This document shows positions 8,501 to 17,333 of a DNA stretch of 29,256 nucleotides, in pieces. Both the position numbers and the translations under genes were made by a program. The DNA comes from Catenaria anguillulae PL171. Taxonomy: Eukaryota; Blastocladiomycota; Blastocladiomycetes; Blastocladiales; Catenariaceae. The stretch lies in assembly GCA_002102555.1 (NCBI GenBank), contig MCFL01000290.1, positions 1 to 29,256 on the forward strand, read 5' to 3'. The notes beneath the pieces are model-generated. The model made no database searches and had not been told where the DNA came from. It worked only from the letters and a program-made list of their open reading frames with translations. Numbering within the stretch: position 1 is the stretch's first letter; the number at the start of each line of letters is the position of its first letter.

Positions 8501-10876
8501 AATGGTGGTGGCGAGCACGACGACATTCCTCAACGGACTGTGAGGCAGCCACCCCGTGTTCCGCTGCCAACGCCGCCTCAGGTTCCACCGCCCTCTGGCC
8601 CACCGCCCATGCGCTCCTCACACGTGCCGCCGTCGGCCAACGAGTTACCGCCTCGGACCGCGTCGGCGTATGGGCCGCCATTGCCCTCGCCTCTTCCCGC
8701 ACCGCAGACGTCGTCGGGTCAGCTCGGCGCCGCAAGAAACGACAACAGGTCACGGTCAAGGGACGTCCAGCGGCCGACTTCCCGCAGGTCTCCCAGCGTG
8801 CCTCGCATGCCGCCGCCGCCAACTATGCCTCCGCCCGAAATGTCACTGCCGCCCGTGCCTGGCCCACCGCCCAGAGGTCCACCCATGGGCCCGCCACCAC
8901 CGCTTCCGCCCATGCCCTTGCCGAGTCCTCCGCTCAATCAGCCACCAGCAATGTCTTCAAGCCAGTATCCGCCGCAAGCACAGCGTGCCATGTCGTCGCC
9001 GGCGACCAGTGGCGGCTCCTCGCCAGTCGTGGGTCCGCCGCAATCTTCGGGATCGTCGCCGAGTTTGGGGCATGCGCACATGTACACGGCACCACACCAT
9101 CGGTCGGCATCACCTGCAGCCGTTGCGCATCCTGGATCAGTTGGGTACGAGCCGCAGGGTCCGTCGCAGGCGTACATGACACGGCGCAGGAGCAGTTTGG
9201 CCAACTCAATCACAGCCACACCAGCGCAGTCTCAGCCGCAGCCGCAGCATCCTTCGTCGGGTGCAGGGTCACCTGCCAATTCGGCCTCACCTGTGCTTTC
9301 AGCCGTCAACGCCGCCAATCGCGGTTCGCGGGCATCGTCGTCCTTCTCCCACAACAACAACAACAACAGTGACGCAAAGCACACGCCGACCATGGCCCCG
9401 ACTTTTGTGCAGATGTCGCCTCCAGCGTCACTCAAGTCGGCAGCCGAGCTGCCCAACACCCCGCCCGAAGTGGCCCCGCCGCCGCGGATCCGCAACGGGT
9501 CCAACGCTACCAATCCGCTTGACCAAGGGCTTATGCTCACGGATACGTCGGTGTCATCGGAAGACGACGACATGCTCGGGTCCGAGCTCGGCATGTCTGA
9601 GCTCTCTGCTTTGCAAGACGTGGGCCAGCTGCAGCTTCTTCCTCCTGGATCCGTCGTGAACACTTCCGCGGGCTCTGCCCGTCGCCCTTCGGCCTCGTCC
9701 GGCTCGGGATACCGCGGGCTCCGGCTGCAAATGCCGCCGACACTGAGCACTTCGCCAACAGGCACTGGCACGGCCGGATCCACCATGGCTGGCGGTCCGA
9801 AATCGGCGCCGCCTGTGGTCACTGTTCCCTCGCGTACAACGAGTATCGGTCAGGACCATCAAGCAGTTGCAAGAGAAGGGTCCGAGGTCGGCGTGTCCAC
9901 ATCGCCCAACGTCCGCCGCACGCGTGCGGATTCCGAGGCAAGTTATCAGTCGCGCGGCCGGTCGGGCACGTTGCAATCGATGAATGACGACAATATGTCT
10001 GTGATATCATCGGCGGCGTCGGCCGTCAGTGCAATGTCCGGGTCGACGGCCGTGGCGGCCATTCCAGAGCACCCGGCTGTGCAAGTCGCCAGGGAACGCG
10101 AGCGGTCGCGGTCGCAGTCGAGGTCGAGGTCGCAGTCGAGGCAGTCAGCCGCGCACAATGCGGGCGATCGGTCACGCTCCAGGTCGCGGTCGCAGAGTCG
10201 TACGCGCGCGAATGGGTCGCAGCATCCTCGGGCATTGACCGAGGCAACGGGAGAGGAGATGCCTGAAGTACCTGAATTGCCAGCGACCACTGCAGCTGTT
10301 GTGCCGACGACGTCATCAGCGTCCAACTCGCCCGTTGTTGGCGGCGCGCAGCGGCACACGTACGCCGCATCGCACGCTGCCGCAGGTGTGGGTGCAAGCG
10401 GTGCCATGTCCGAAGTTGGCATGCAAAACAGCTCGCCCATTCCTACGCGCGCCATGTCCATGGCCGCGCCTGGCGTTGCCGGCCAATCCCTTCCGCCCAT
10501 GCCCAACACGCCCTCGCGTATCCGGCGCCCGCGTTCCCCTTCGCCGCTGCCTCCAGGCTCGCCCAGCAGTCCCGGCATCGAGGTTGTCAAGTGCAAGGTG
10601 TACCACTCGGGCCACGTGTACGTGCTGCTTGCCCCGCGCGGCACCACCTACTCTGGGCTTGTGGCGCAAATCAAGCGCAAGATTGGCAGAACCGCGGCCG
10701 AGATTCGCATCAAGTACGAGGATGCCGAAGGGGATTACATTCAAATCTCGTCAGATGAAGATTTGGGCGCCGCATTGGACGTGGCGCTCCGCAGGTCCAG
10801 AAAGATGGCGGCGGGCATGCCCACAAGTGTCGCGAGTAATCCGGTCATGTTGGAAATGTTTGTTTTTGATGTCTAG
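5597..10876 (+). CDS. CDC24: Cdc24-like Rho guanine-nucleotide exchange factor
   Basis: This is an intronless gene for a 1759-residue protein. The ATG at 5597 (TTCACCATGTC) was chosen because the frame upstream is leader-like. Domains: Cdc24-type calponin-homology region at about 91-300 (SLFHQCAALLDRLAAIPCMQ ... LVLDWLERAGRI); DH domain at about 394-590, with ILIEMLQTERKYVADLE and the conserved SYLIKPIQRICRYPLLLREL helix; PH domain at about 597-776, split by a Gly/Ser/Lys-rich insert; a long disordered region with polyproline (985-1120), poly-Asn and Arg-Ser repeats (about 1500-1537); and a C-terminal PB1 domain (1663-1759) with an acidic OPCA motif (YEDAEGDYIQISSDEDL). In yeasts this factor loads Cdc42 with GTP at polarity sites and its PB1 domain binds the Bem1 scaffold. 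It is about twice the usual length (S. cerevisiae Cdc24 is 854 aa), nearly all from the disordered region. The function is secure from domain order; partners are inferred. Confidence 0.93.
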   Translation: MSHAMAGYGFVPPIPTSLAGGGPSTAPTPPPTASSTSSRPLSTMTMRAATTTASGAPLSAVALVAAGAGPPGGMPGTPTTLLMHPGANPDGSLFHQCAALLDRLAAIPCMQAYLDYATTAIGNTASGQPDVVPVPSLAGGTLLPGAAAAATAATAADAPSAIAGLQRSDPVTLLWTMLRVGEPLALLFNLAVPDHPIELASGKLAVQEGQMLPDRDGRCTAPSPVYLAQALATINSMKAMVYHTIVGLRTHNPQVNILASIDADLFTIGELYQDDTSGFLKVLRTVRLVLDWLERAGRIQAPLGGGGGGSPVATTAPDAPPVPVMTRRPSRMQLFTGAMASSVRGTGTGGTRTSDGSGGGGDEPFSPTMANGAPPDRSSSGSSGATAAPTAPPKELTHREKILIEMLQTERKYVADLERLHTYQHHLSTNNVLPPGTISALFSNLKALVDFQRGFLVGLESLLVQAAAGDEKVGSLFVSLEPTFAAVYAPFCANFKQASDLAVDNVHVLQAAAQVMEPQHELPSYLIKPIQRICRYPLLLRELIKKTPAEEYSEALAQDLQDGLEAIQRVTESVNEARRMHENQLVKEDLVRRVEDWKGHDVNSFGSLLLHDRFMMQIQDYERELVIFLFEKIILCCKMLVAPVKQSGGGSTAATLLKRKSRGKSQSGSSLANASILSSAASIMTSATGGGGGGDVSFSVSSGASGADGSGDGVTYQIKGRIWIGGITDLNGGEVDGSWLLTVSWKSPAKIEFFTLRCRNDEQFRLWLSTIQRCVEETRERGRARMLAQQQQAQQVPQQHQLQQQRGLSSRLANVPQPILTSPPTSYGSMGAPTPQISQAPLFSPRPDAAGFGVMTPTVSSGAMSRPPMQMHDDSAAEGQDDDARSFVDRDADDHDQDDLQYPSTVTQGNGSGPSTSRFAPVAYRNPPSYDEFSASEYSSRKSSASSGIGGPKSSLDAQLAELSMYARNGGGEHDDIPQRTVRQPPRVPLPTPPQVPPPSGPPPMRSSHVPPSANELPPRTASAYGPPLPSPLPAPQTSSGQLGAARNDNRSRSRDVQRPTSRRSPSVPRMPPPPTMPPPEMSLPPVPGPPPRGPPMGPPPPLPPMPLPSPPLNQPPAMSSSQYPPQAQRAMSSPATSGGSSPVVGPPQSSGSSPSLGHAHMYTAPHHRSASPAAVAHPGSVGYEPQGPSQAYMTRRRSSLANSITATPAQSQPQPQHPSSGAGSPANSASPVLSAVNAANRGSRASSSFSHNNNNNSDAKHTPTMAPTFVQMSPPASLKSAAELPNTPPEVAPPPRIRNGSNATNPLDQGLMLTDTSVSSEDDDMLGSELGMSELSALQDVGQLQLLPPGSVVNTSAGSARRPSASSGSGYRGLRLQMPPTLSTSPTGTGTAGSTMAGGPKSAPPVVTVPSRTTSIGQDHQAVAREGSEVGVSTSPNVRRTRADSEASYQSRGRSGTLQSMNDDNMSVISSAASAVSAMSGSTAVAAIPEHPAVQVARERERSRSQSRSRSQSRQSAAHNAGDRSRSRSRSQSRTRANGSQHPRALTEATGEEMPEVPELPATTAAVVPTTSSASNSPVVGGAQRHTYAASHAAAGVGASGAMSEVGMQNSSPIPTRAMSMAAPGVAGQSLPPMPNTPSRIRRPRSPSPLPPGSPSSPGIEVVKCKVYHSGHVYVLLAPRGTTYSGLVAQIKRKIGRTAAEIRIKYEDAEGDYIQISSDEDLGAALDVALRRSRKMAAGMPTSVASNPVMLEMFVFDV

Positions 10877-11447
10877 CCGTGTTGTTTATGCCGTCGTGGC
10901 GGTTTGCAGTTGTAGTACCTCGCTTTTGTTTTGAGTCTCACTTGTGACTTTTTGTTTGTGTACCTTGTTATTATCGATGTTGATTGATTTCTGTCGCGTT
11001 TCCCTCATATTCTCGCCCCGTGTCGATGTCAGTTTTCGCAGTAACTATTGAATGCACCGGCACAACCAACCAACTAACCCTGCCTAGAGGTTCATATGGA
11101 CGCGGAAACATGGACTTCGATCGACGTTGTGCCAATGACGTTGTTTTGTGGAACCGCGCACAAGAATCGAAAGTGGAACGAAAAGCACCAAAGCGACATT
11201 TTTCTTTCTGGTCGCGAACAATGAAGCAGGCAGTGTACATGAAAATGATGCTTTTACCCTCAAAGATCATGATCATGCATGAAAATGTTTTCTTCCATTC
11301 CATTTCCCATGCATTTGCTGTGCTTGCGACACTGATCTGTTAGACAATGTCGAGTTTAATCATAGTATCTACTCCTTCAATGAAGTTGAAGCAACCACGC
11401 TGAGTTCATCGGATTTGCACACATTATCGAATGCAGAACCTCAACCG
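10877..11447. other. intergenic region
   Basis: This is the 3' flank of the Cdc24-like gene (T-rich from 10900) and the promoter and 5' leader of the membrane-protein gene at 11448. No gene or repeat was recognised. Confidence 0.5.
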
Positions 11448-14400
11448 ATGGATCGTGCTGTAGCTGACAATGGGTCCCAGTTACCATTGGATCATCATGG
11501 CCCGGACGGTGAATCAGCATTCGACATCTTCGTATCGCCTCCATTATCACCAGTATCTCGTTCGCAGCACTCGCTTCGTGACGGCGGCGACGACCACTTG
11601 GTCTCGACACTGCCAGAGCCGTATACGTCAGTTTGCCAGCCGCCAAACATTGACACGGCAAGCCGCCCAGCCACTCTGTGGCCCAGCCAGCATCCAGGTA
11701 AAGCATCGACGACAAGACGGTCCCGTGGGTCCACGCTCTCCGTCTCTTTCGCCGATGCAAGTGCATCCGGTCATGGCACAAGCCAGAGAGGACGACAAGA
11801 TGGCCACTCTCCTCGGTTGACTGCAACGGAACAGTTCCCACAACTGCCTTTGGCCTCCATAGCAGTCGCTTCAAATAAGGAAGAGGTTACAAACACGAAC
11901 GAGTCTCTTGCGACGGTTTTCCACTCTTTGCCTGCCCATGGTCGCAAGTATTCGCGTTCGATGGATGGGCAAGGCGGTATTGATCGGGACACAAGGTCAC
12001 GTGGCTCACTGGAAAGTACCTCTTCCAGTATTGGATCCTCGAGCGACGACGTGACACCAGTGGCACCGCCCACACCCGGAAACGGACCACTTCCCACGGT
12101 GAGCAGCCCAAACGGGCCATCACATACCTTGAGCAGCATTATCCAGCAGAGGGTCACATCCCACTTTATTGGCTCGCGCCTATCGATCTCGCGAATGAAG
12201 AAGAATCGCATGACGCTCATGCTTCAGTTTGTGGACCCTGTGCAAGAAGACAAGTACCTGCAGTTTGCGGCCCGGATTAATCAGTCGCCCGTTCGCTTTT
12301 TTACGGTACGCATACGTCGACTTTTTTTTTCCCCGGAGCCGGCCAAAAGCCTCTCATACTTCTGTTCGTAGAAAGGGCTCGTCATTCCAATTGTCCTCCT
12401 CGTTTGGGCGGCGGGACCATACTCGCTCATAGAATTCCATGACATCATAACACAATGTCCATCCATCGCTGGGTATTGCTATGAATGCTATGGAGCTATC
12501 CTCTTTCTCACGATGCTCATATGTATCGTTGGTGTCGTGTCTTTGCGAGTGCTGCAACGAGGCGTAGGTCGCTCAGTCTCTGCATACAGGCGCAAAATGG
12601 CCGTGTTTGTTGGATTCATGAGCGCCTTCATGTCGCTCAAGTTGGCAGGCACCATGTGTGTTGGTCTTTGCTGGGTCCCTTTGCCAAACTCACTACCTTC
12701 GAGCCTACTTGACTCATCGCACAACATCATTGCCATTTGCGAGGCTGTTAGGTCAGATCCTCTTTCCGACAGGCTGCGTCGTGATGCCAGATTGGCAGAG
12801 GTGCAAATCGAAGTCCGACATTTGCTTGCGTCAGTCTTCCTCATCATGTTCCTAACCATCTCCACGATCCCGGTGAGCCAAGCCATGCGCATTGGCATGA
12901 TTGGGTTCACTGTCACCACGCTCGCGTACGGGGCAATGTCAAGCATGTATACGGCCCCAGCACTGTCTGTTTTGTGGTTAGTGCTGTTGTCTCTCGTGCA
13001 AGATTTTTTGGCGTCGATGGTTATGGTGTTCCAACGCGAGCTCCTAACTCGCGTCAGCTTCCTGTTCATGGTTGATCAACGCGTTGGTGCCGATGGTTCA
13101 TCCAGCTTGGCCGCTTTCCTTACTCCATTGGCAACGCTGTATCGCGGGACTCCTGCGCGGCCCGCCTCGTTGTCACGCGGGCGTGGTACACAGTCGCGCC
13201 GGTCGTCAGTATCCCAATCATCCGTATCTGCTATGGTGGCGAACTTCAAGGGACGCTTTAAGACTCTGGGCGACTCTTTTGTGGGCGAATCGCTCGTTTC
13301 TGCGTGGATTCACAGAGTGTCCACCCCGTCGACTGTGAATCACCATTCCTGGATAGAGCGTTTTGTGTCTCGGAGACCTTCAACAGCAGCAGCGGCTCAG
13401 CAAACGACGGCTTCAGTTCAGCCAGAACCGTCAGAGGCAGATCAGCGGCGGTTATCGGCACCTTTATCAAGTGTCATGCCGCGCCGCTCCACACTTGCCG
13501 ACTCCATCGCACATGAAGTGCCTGCCAAGGAGTCTGGTCGCCGTAGCTCGTCTGGGTTCGCGAACTCAGCCGGGGAACGCCAGAGAACACTCTCGGTTGG
13601 TGCATCGCCGGTTTTCACGGCCGACATTGCACAAGCGCTGAAGCTGGCTTCAGAGACTAAGTCTCCAGCCGCCGGGCCACCATCACCCAAAACACGTCGC
13701 CTTGTGTACGCGTCGCCTGCCATGAATTCAAGTATGCACAATCAGTATGCTGGCCGCGATCTCCGAGCGGGTCCACAATCTCTTTTATTTCGCTCACCAA
13801 GTACTCAAGAATCCACCACCCAACAGTCGCACTCGCAATCCACGTCGCAAAACTCTGTCGGCTCAGGAGACCTCGTTCGTCAACCGACTCTCACGCTCCT
13901 TGAAACGCCCGCCACACCAGCAACAGTTGTGCGAACATCTACCTCCGAGTCACCACGGCAAGGCCGCCACCAATGGCTACCGCGCAATTGGTGCAATCGT
14001 GGCGCGGCAGAGATGCAGACCATGTTTTATGAGTTTCCAAGTCGAGACGACGAAGCGAGGTTCCGTGCAGCATATCACCAAAAACTGCGAAAGCGCATCA
14101 AGGCTGTGCTTGCGGTCAACACAATAACGGCTGCCATCTCGTTTTCAGGACTGACCCTGCTGCGATTTGCGACTGGCAATGGGCTCGGTCAACCTGGGCT
14201 CACGTCAGGCAAGATCACACGGTGGACCATTTTGGACGGATCCGATTTGATTGTCAATTTGAGTCTCCTGCTGGGCGTGCTCACGGTTAGCTCCAGATGC
14301 TGGCAAGTGTCCAATAAGAAGCTTGAAGCTGTCTGCGTGATGTACCTGCTTCTGATGTTTGCGGCGGCCATGTCCACCTCCGTTATTCAGAGGCGTTTCA

Positions 14401-14831
14401 ATGTGGATGATCGAGCATTGCTTCAATTGAGCAACCATCGGCTCGTGTTTTCCTTCTTTTCGGTGGCCACTCTGCGCTTGCGACCTCGAGTGCATATTTG
14501 CGTTGTGGGATTGGCACTCGTGGGACTGATGCCCGCATCTTGGGCGGTCCCCGCTGACCGAAAGCCAGACATGGTCGGTCTACTCTTGCCCGCCATGCTC
14601 GCCGCTCTTGGTTCAACAACATTGTGCTTCATGTTCGAGTCAGCGTATCGGTAAATACTACTCTGAGGATGTCTCTGACGGTGTCCATGACGTATGGATC
14701 CGAAACTCACACGACTTAAACTCTTTTGTAGACGCTACTTCTGGCTCAAGCATTGCACCAGGAATACCACCTTGGGTGGCAAGAAGGCCGCAACCGCTCC
14801 GAGGCAGCCATCCCCATCTCCGGAGGCGTAG
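11448..14831 (+). CDS. double six-helix membrane protein, adenylyl-cyclase-like architecture without a catalytic domain (copy 1)
   Basis: Three exons: 11448-12305, 12372-14650 and 14732-14831. The introns are 66 nt (phase 0) and 81 nt (phase 2). The product is 1078 residues. Residues 1-250 are Ser/Thr/Pro-rich. Then comes FVDPVQEDKYLQFAARINQS (about 261-280), which resembles the segment before the first helix of animal adenylyl cyclases. Six predicted helices follow (about 288-506), then a low-complexity linker to about 830. A second pre-helix motif (FPSRDDEARFRAAYHQKLRK) precedes six more helices (863-1043) and a short tail (RRYFWLKH...). No class III cyclase motif was found in the linker or the tail. 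The start ATG (MDRAV) aligns with MDSDRSG of the paralogue, and both share FVSPP.SP near residue 35. The paralogue at 23454-26901 confirms both introns. Function is unknown; a sensor or partner of a true cyclase is conjecture. Confidence 0.82.
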
Positions 14832-15405
14832 GCGTTTGTGAGTCAGGCTTTATGGTGGAAACGACATTTAGATTTTGTTTGATTCGGGCATGAGCAGAAT
14901 ACAGACATGTCTCCTTTCAAGTTGAATTCGTCCAAGACATATTGATTGTTGATGACGCAGATTTGTATGGTGGCAAAGTTCGAAGGTTCTGCGCCACAAC
15001 AGACAACAGACGCGAGTGTTCAGTGCAGATTTCTGACCCTTTCTTTCGAAAATCGTATTTGAAGTCCACGGCACAATATGTAAGTTCAATTATTCGTTGC
15101 CGCTCCATGTCCCATACATTCCTGCTTTCCCATTTGCGAAACCCCGCGCCGCGAGACAAATCGCTATACCTACCCAGGAGGAGAGGAGAGACAGCTGCAC
15201 ACAGATCACGTGTTTTGATCGACTGGGACAGACCCCTTGCCTGAGTTCTTTGACGCCCCTCGAGGGAAGAAGTGTGCTCTAGGCCCGCTCTCCAGCTCTC
15301 TGCGATTCCGCATACGATGAATAAAGAGCTGCTTCATGCATCGAACCCTTCTCGCCCACCATCTTTGGAATTGAGATAGCAAGTCCGCTGCACCCGAACC
15401 AAAAT
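14832..15405. other. intergenic region upstream of MVD
   Basis: It holds the 3' flank of the membrane-protein gene and the MVD promoter. No gene was recognised. An E-box lies at 15207-15212. Confidence 0.5.
15205..15213 (+). promoter_or_regulatory. ATCACGTGT E-box/SRE-like site upstream of MVD
   Basis: ATCACGTG lies about 195 bp before the MVD start. Fungal sterol regulators of the SREBP family bind E-box or SRE-type sites of this kind, so it is a plausible sterol-responsive element. A single match has little statistical weight. Confidence 0.3.
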
Positions 15406-16719
15406 ATGACCGCCAACATCAACAACGCCGCCGCAGCAGCGACCGATCCGTCCACGTTGACGGCCATCGAGGCCACCGCCACGGCGCCCGTCAACATTGC
15501 CGTGATCAAGTACTGGGGCAAGCGCGACCAATCGTTGATTCTGCCGACCAACTCGTCGCTGTCCTTGACGCTCTCGCAAGATATTCTGCACTCGAAAACA
15601 TCGGCGTTCGCCTCAGCAAGTGTCTCGGGCGAGGACACGCTTTGGCTCAACGGCACGCCTGAGCTGGTTTCGTCTTCGGCCAGGCTGCGCCAAGTGATTG
15701 CTGCGCTGCGCGATTTGCGCCGGGCGAAGGAGGCTGCAAACGCAGCATTGCCCAAGATTTCGCAGTGGACCTTGCGGATCGTGTCCGAAAACAACTTTCC
15801 GACGGCTGCCGGATTGGCGTCGTCGGCGTCTGGATTTGCGGCGCTCGTGGCCGTCGTTGCGCACTTGTACGATGTGGCGCAAGATACGGCCGTGTTGTCG
15901 TCACTTGCGCGGCTCGGATCGGGATCGGCGTGCCGCTCGCTGTATGGTGGATTTGTTGCCTGGGAGATGGGTTGCAAGCCCGATGGGTCCGACTCTGTGG
16001 CCGTTCAAGTCGCTCCCGAGTCGCACTGGCCCGAGATTGAGGCGCTCGTGTTGGTGGTGCACGATGGCAAAAAGGGCATCAGCTCGACGTCGGGCATGCA
16101 GACGACGGTCGATACGTCGCCGCTCGCCGCCCATCGGTTTGCGCACGTTGTTCCTGAGCGTATGGAGGCTATGAAGCGTGCGATTCACACCAAGGATTTC
16201 GACTCGTTTGCTGAACTCACCATGCGCGACAGCAACCAGTTCCACGCCGTGTGCCTCGACACGTTTCCGCCCATTTTCTACCTCAACGATGTGTCGCGTG
16301 CCATCATTCAACTCATCACCGACTACAACGCCACGCCGTGCCCCGGGTACTCGGGCAAGTTCAAGGTCGCTTACACATATGATGCTGGACCCAACACGGT
16401 CTTGTACTTGCCTCGCCGATTTGTCCCCGAGGTGCTGGCACTTGTCAACCACTACTTCCCGCATTCGGTCACGGCGTCGACCACGGCCGTCGATTACTTC
16501 ACGGACCCGTACCAGATCATGGCCACTTACCCTGCCCCGCGCCCGCTCGCCGACACCATTGTCACGCGTGTGCCCGTGCAGGCCGAGGGTGGTATCAAGC
16601 GCATCTTGCACTCCAAGGTCGGTGACGGGCCGAGGTTTTTGCACCGCGGTGTTCCTGGATCGGCACCGGCAGGTGTGTCGCTTGTCTCGACGCAAGGGGA
16701 GCCATTGGCTCGCAAGTAG
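15406..16719 (+). CDS. MVD1: diphosphomevalonate decarboxylase
   Basis: A single-exon gene of 437 codons (the yeast enzyme has 396 residues). It catalyses ATP-dependent decarboxylation of mevalonate diphosphate to isopentenyl diphosphate, the last step of the mevalonate pathway that feeds sterols and other isoprenoids. Family motifs, all intact: APVNIAVIKYWGKRD (about 28-42), PTNSSLSLTL, the GHMP-kinase ATP loop FPTAAGLASSASGFAAL (about 131-147), the substrate-binding loop SGSACRSLYGG (about 172-182), and YDAGPN (about 325-330) with the catalytic Asp. The start at 15406 is the first ATG of the frame; the extra length is an Ala/Thr-rich N-terminal extension and a C-terminal extension. The extension is not convincingly a mitochondrial targeting signal. 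The identification is secure. Confidence 0.97.
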   Translation: MTANINNAAAAATDPSTLTAIEATATAPVNIAVIKYWGKRDQSLILPTNSSLSLTLSQDILHSKTSAFASASVSGEDTLWLNGTPELVSSSARLRQVIAALRDLRRAKEAANAALPKISQWTLRIVSENNFPTAAGLASSASGFAALVAVVAHLYDVAQDTAVLSSLARLGSGSACRSLYGGFVAWEMGCKPDGSDSVAVQVAPESHWPEIEALVLVVHDGKKGISSTSGMQTTVDTSPLAAHRFAHVVPERMEAMKRAIHTKDFDSFAELTMRDSNQFHAVCLDTFPPIFYLNDVSRAIIQLITDYNATPCPGYSGKFKVAYTYDAGPNTVLYLPRRFVPEVLALVNHYFPHSVTASTTAVDYFTDPYQIMATYPAPRPLADTIVTRVPVQAEGGIKRILHSKVGDGPRFLHRGVPGSAPAGVSLVSTQGEPLARK

Positions 16720-16793
16720 ACAAGATGTTTACGTCGGTAAAGATGAGTGTGTGCTCTTGTTGTGTTTTCGTCGTTGTTACGTTGTTTGCCTGT

Positions 16794-16876
<83 letters not shown>

Positions 16877-17333
16877 TTGCTGAGATCATGAATGCTTTGC
16901 TCTCCATCCGCCGAACGACTCGGAGTGTCTATTACGTGCGATTCTGGGGGCCAGCATGCGGACCATGTCCACGTAGACAGGGGCGGTGGTCGCGCGCGTC
17001 CATCGACATGACATGGACGGATGCGGACGGAAATGGCCCAGGAGCGAGGAGGCTCGACAGAGCGTGATGAATGCTGCTGCCGCATCCACTCTGTGCAATT
17101 GGGAAAACAGCTCCAACGCTTTCGGCTGTGCCCAGTCTTCTCCAGTCATCATCCCGTTTTACATACGTATTTGCCTCAAGAGCCCAGCGTGTCTCGCTCG
17201 CAATCTCAACTTCGATCACCTGAACCACATTTGCTCAATTCGTTCTTGATTGGCGCCATTCTCTTGACAAGATTCCATCTTTACATCGCTGGCCGCCACC
17301 AGCGTCAACAAGAAGCATACCTATCGGATCAGC
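16720..17333. other. intergenic region with CT microsatellite
   Basis: It lies between the MVD stop and the start of the ABC-class ATPase gene. It contains the CT array at 16799-16874 and an ATTGGCG (inverted CCAAT) at about 17249, in the ATPase promoter. No gene was recognised. Confidence 0.55.
16799..16874 (+). repeat. (CT)38 microsatellite
   Basis: An uninterrupted 76-bp CT dinucleotide run begins 80 bp after the MVD stop codon. The open frames across it (Ser-Leu or Arg-Glu repeats) are artefacts of the repeat. Confidence 0.98.

Noticed and set aside
13090-14000. hidden class III cyclase catalytic domain in the linker of the twelve-helix protein
   Set aside because: The linker is Ser/Thr/Pro-rich in both paralogues and shows no metal-binding Asp pair or substrate motif; nothing resembles a cyclase fold.
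15279-15977. 232-codon minus-strand frame over MVD
   Set aside because: It is antisense to strongly conserved MVD motifs, with no domain of its own.
16527-16907. Arg-Glu repeat protein on the minus strand and Ser-Leu repeat frames on the plus strand
   Set aside because: These are translations of the CT microsatellite, not genes.
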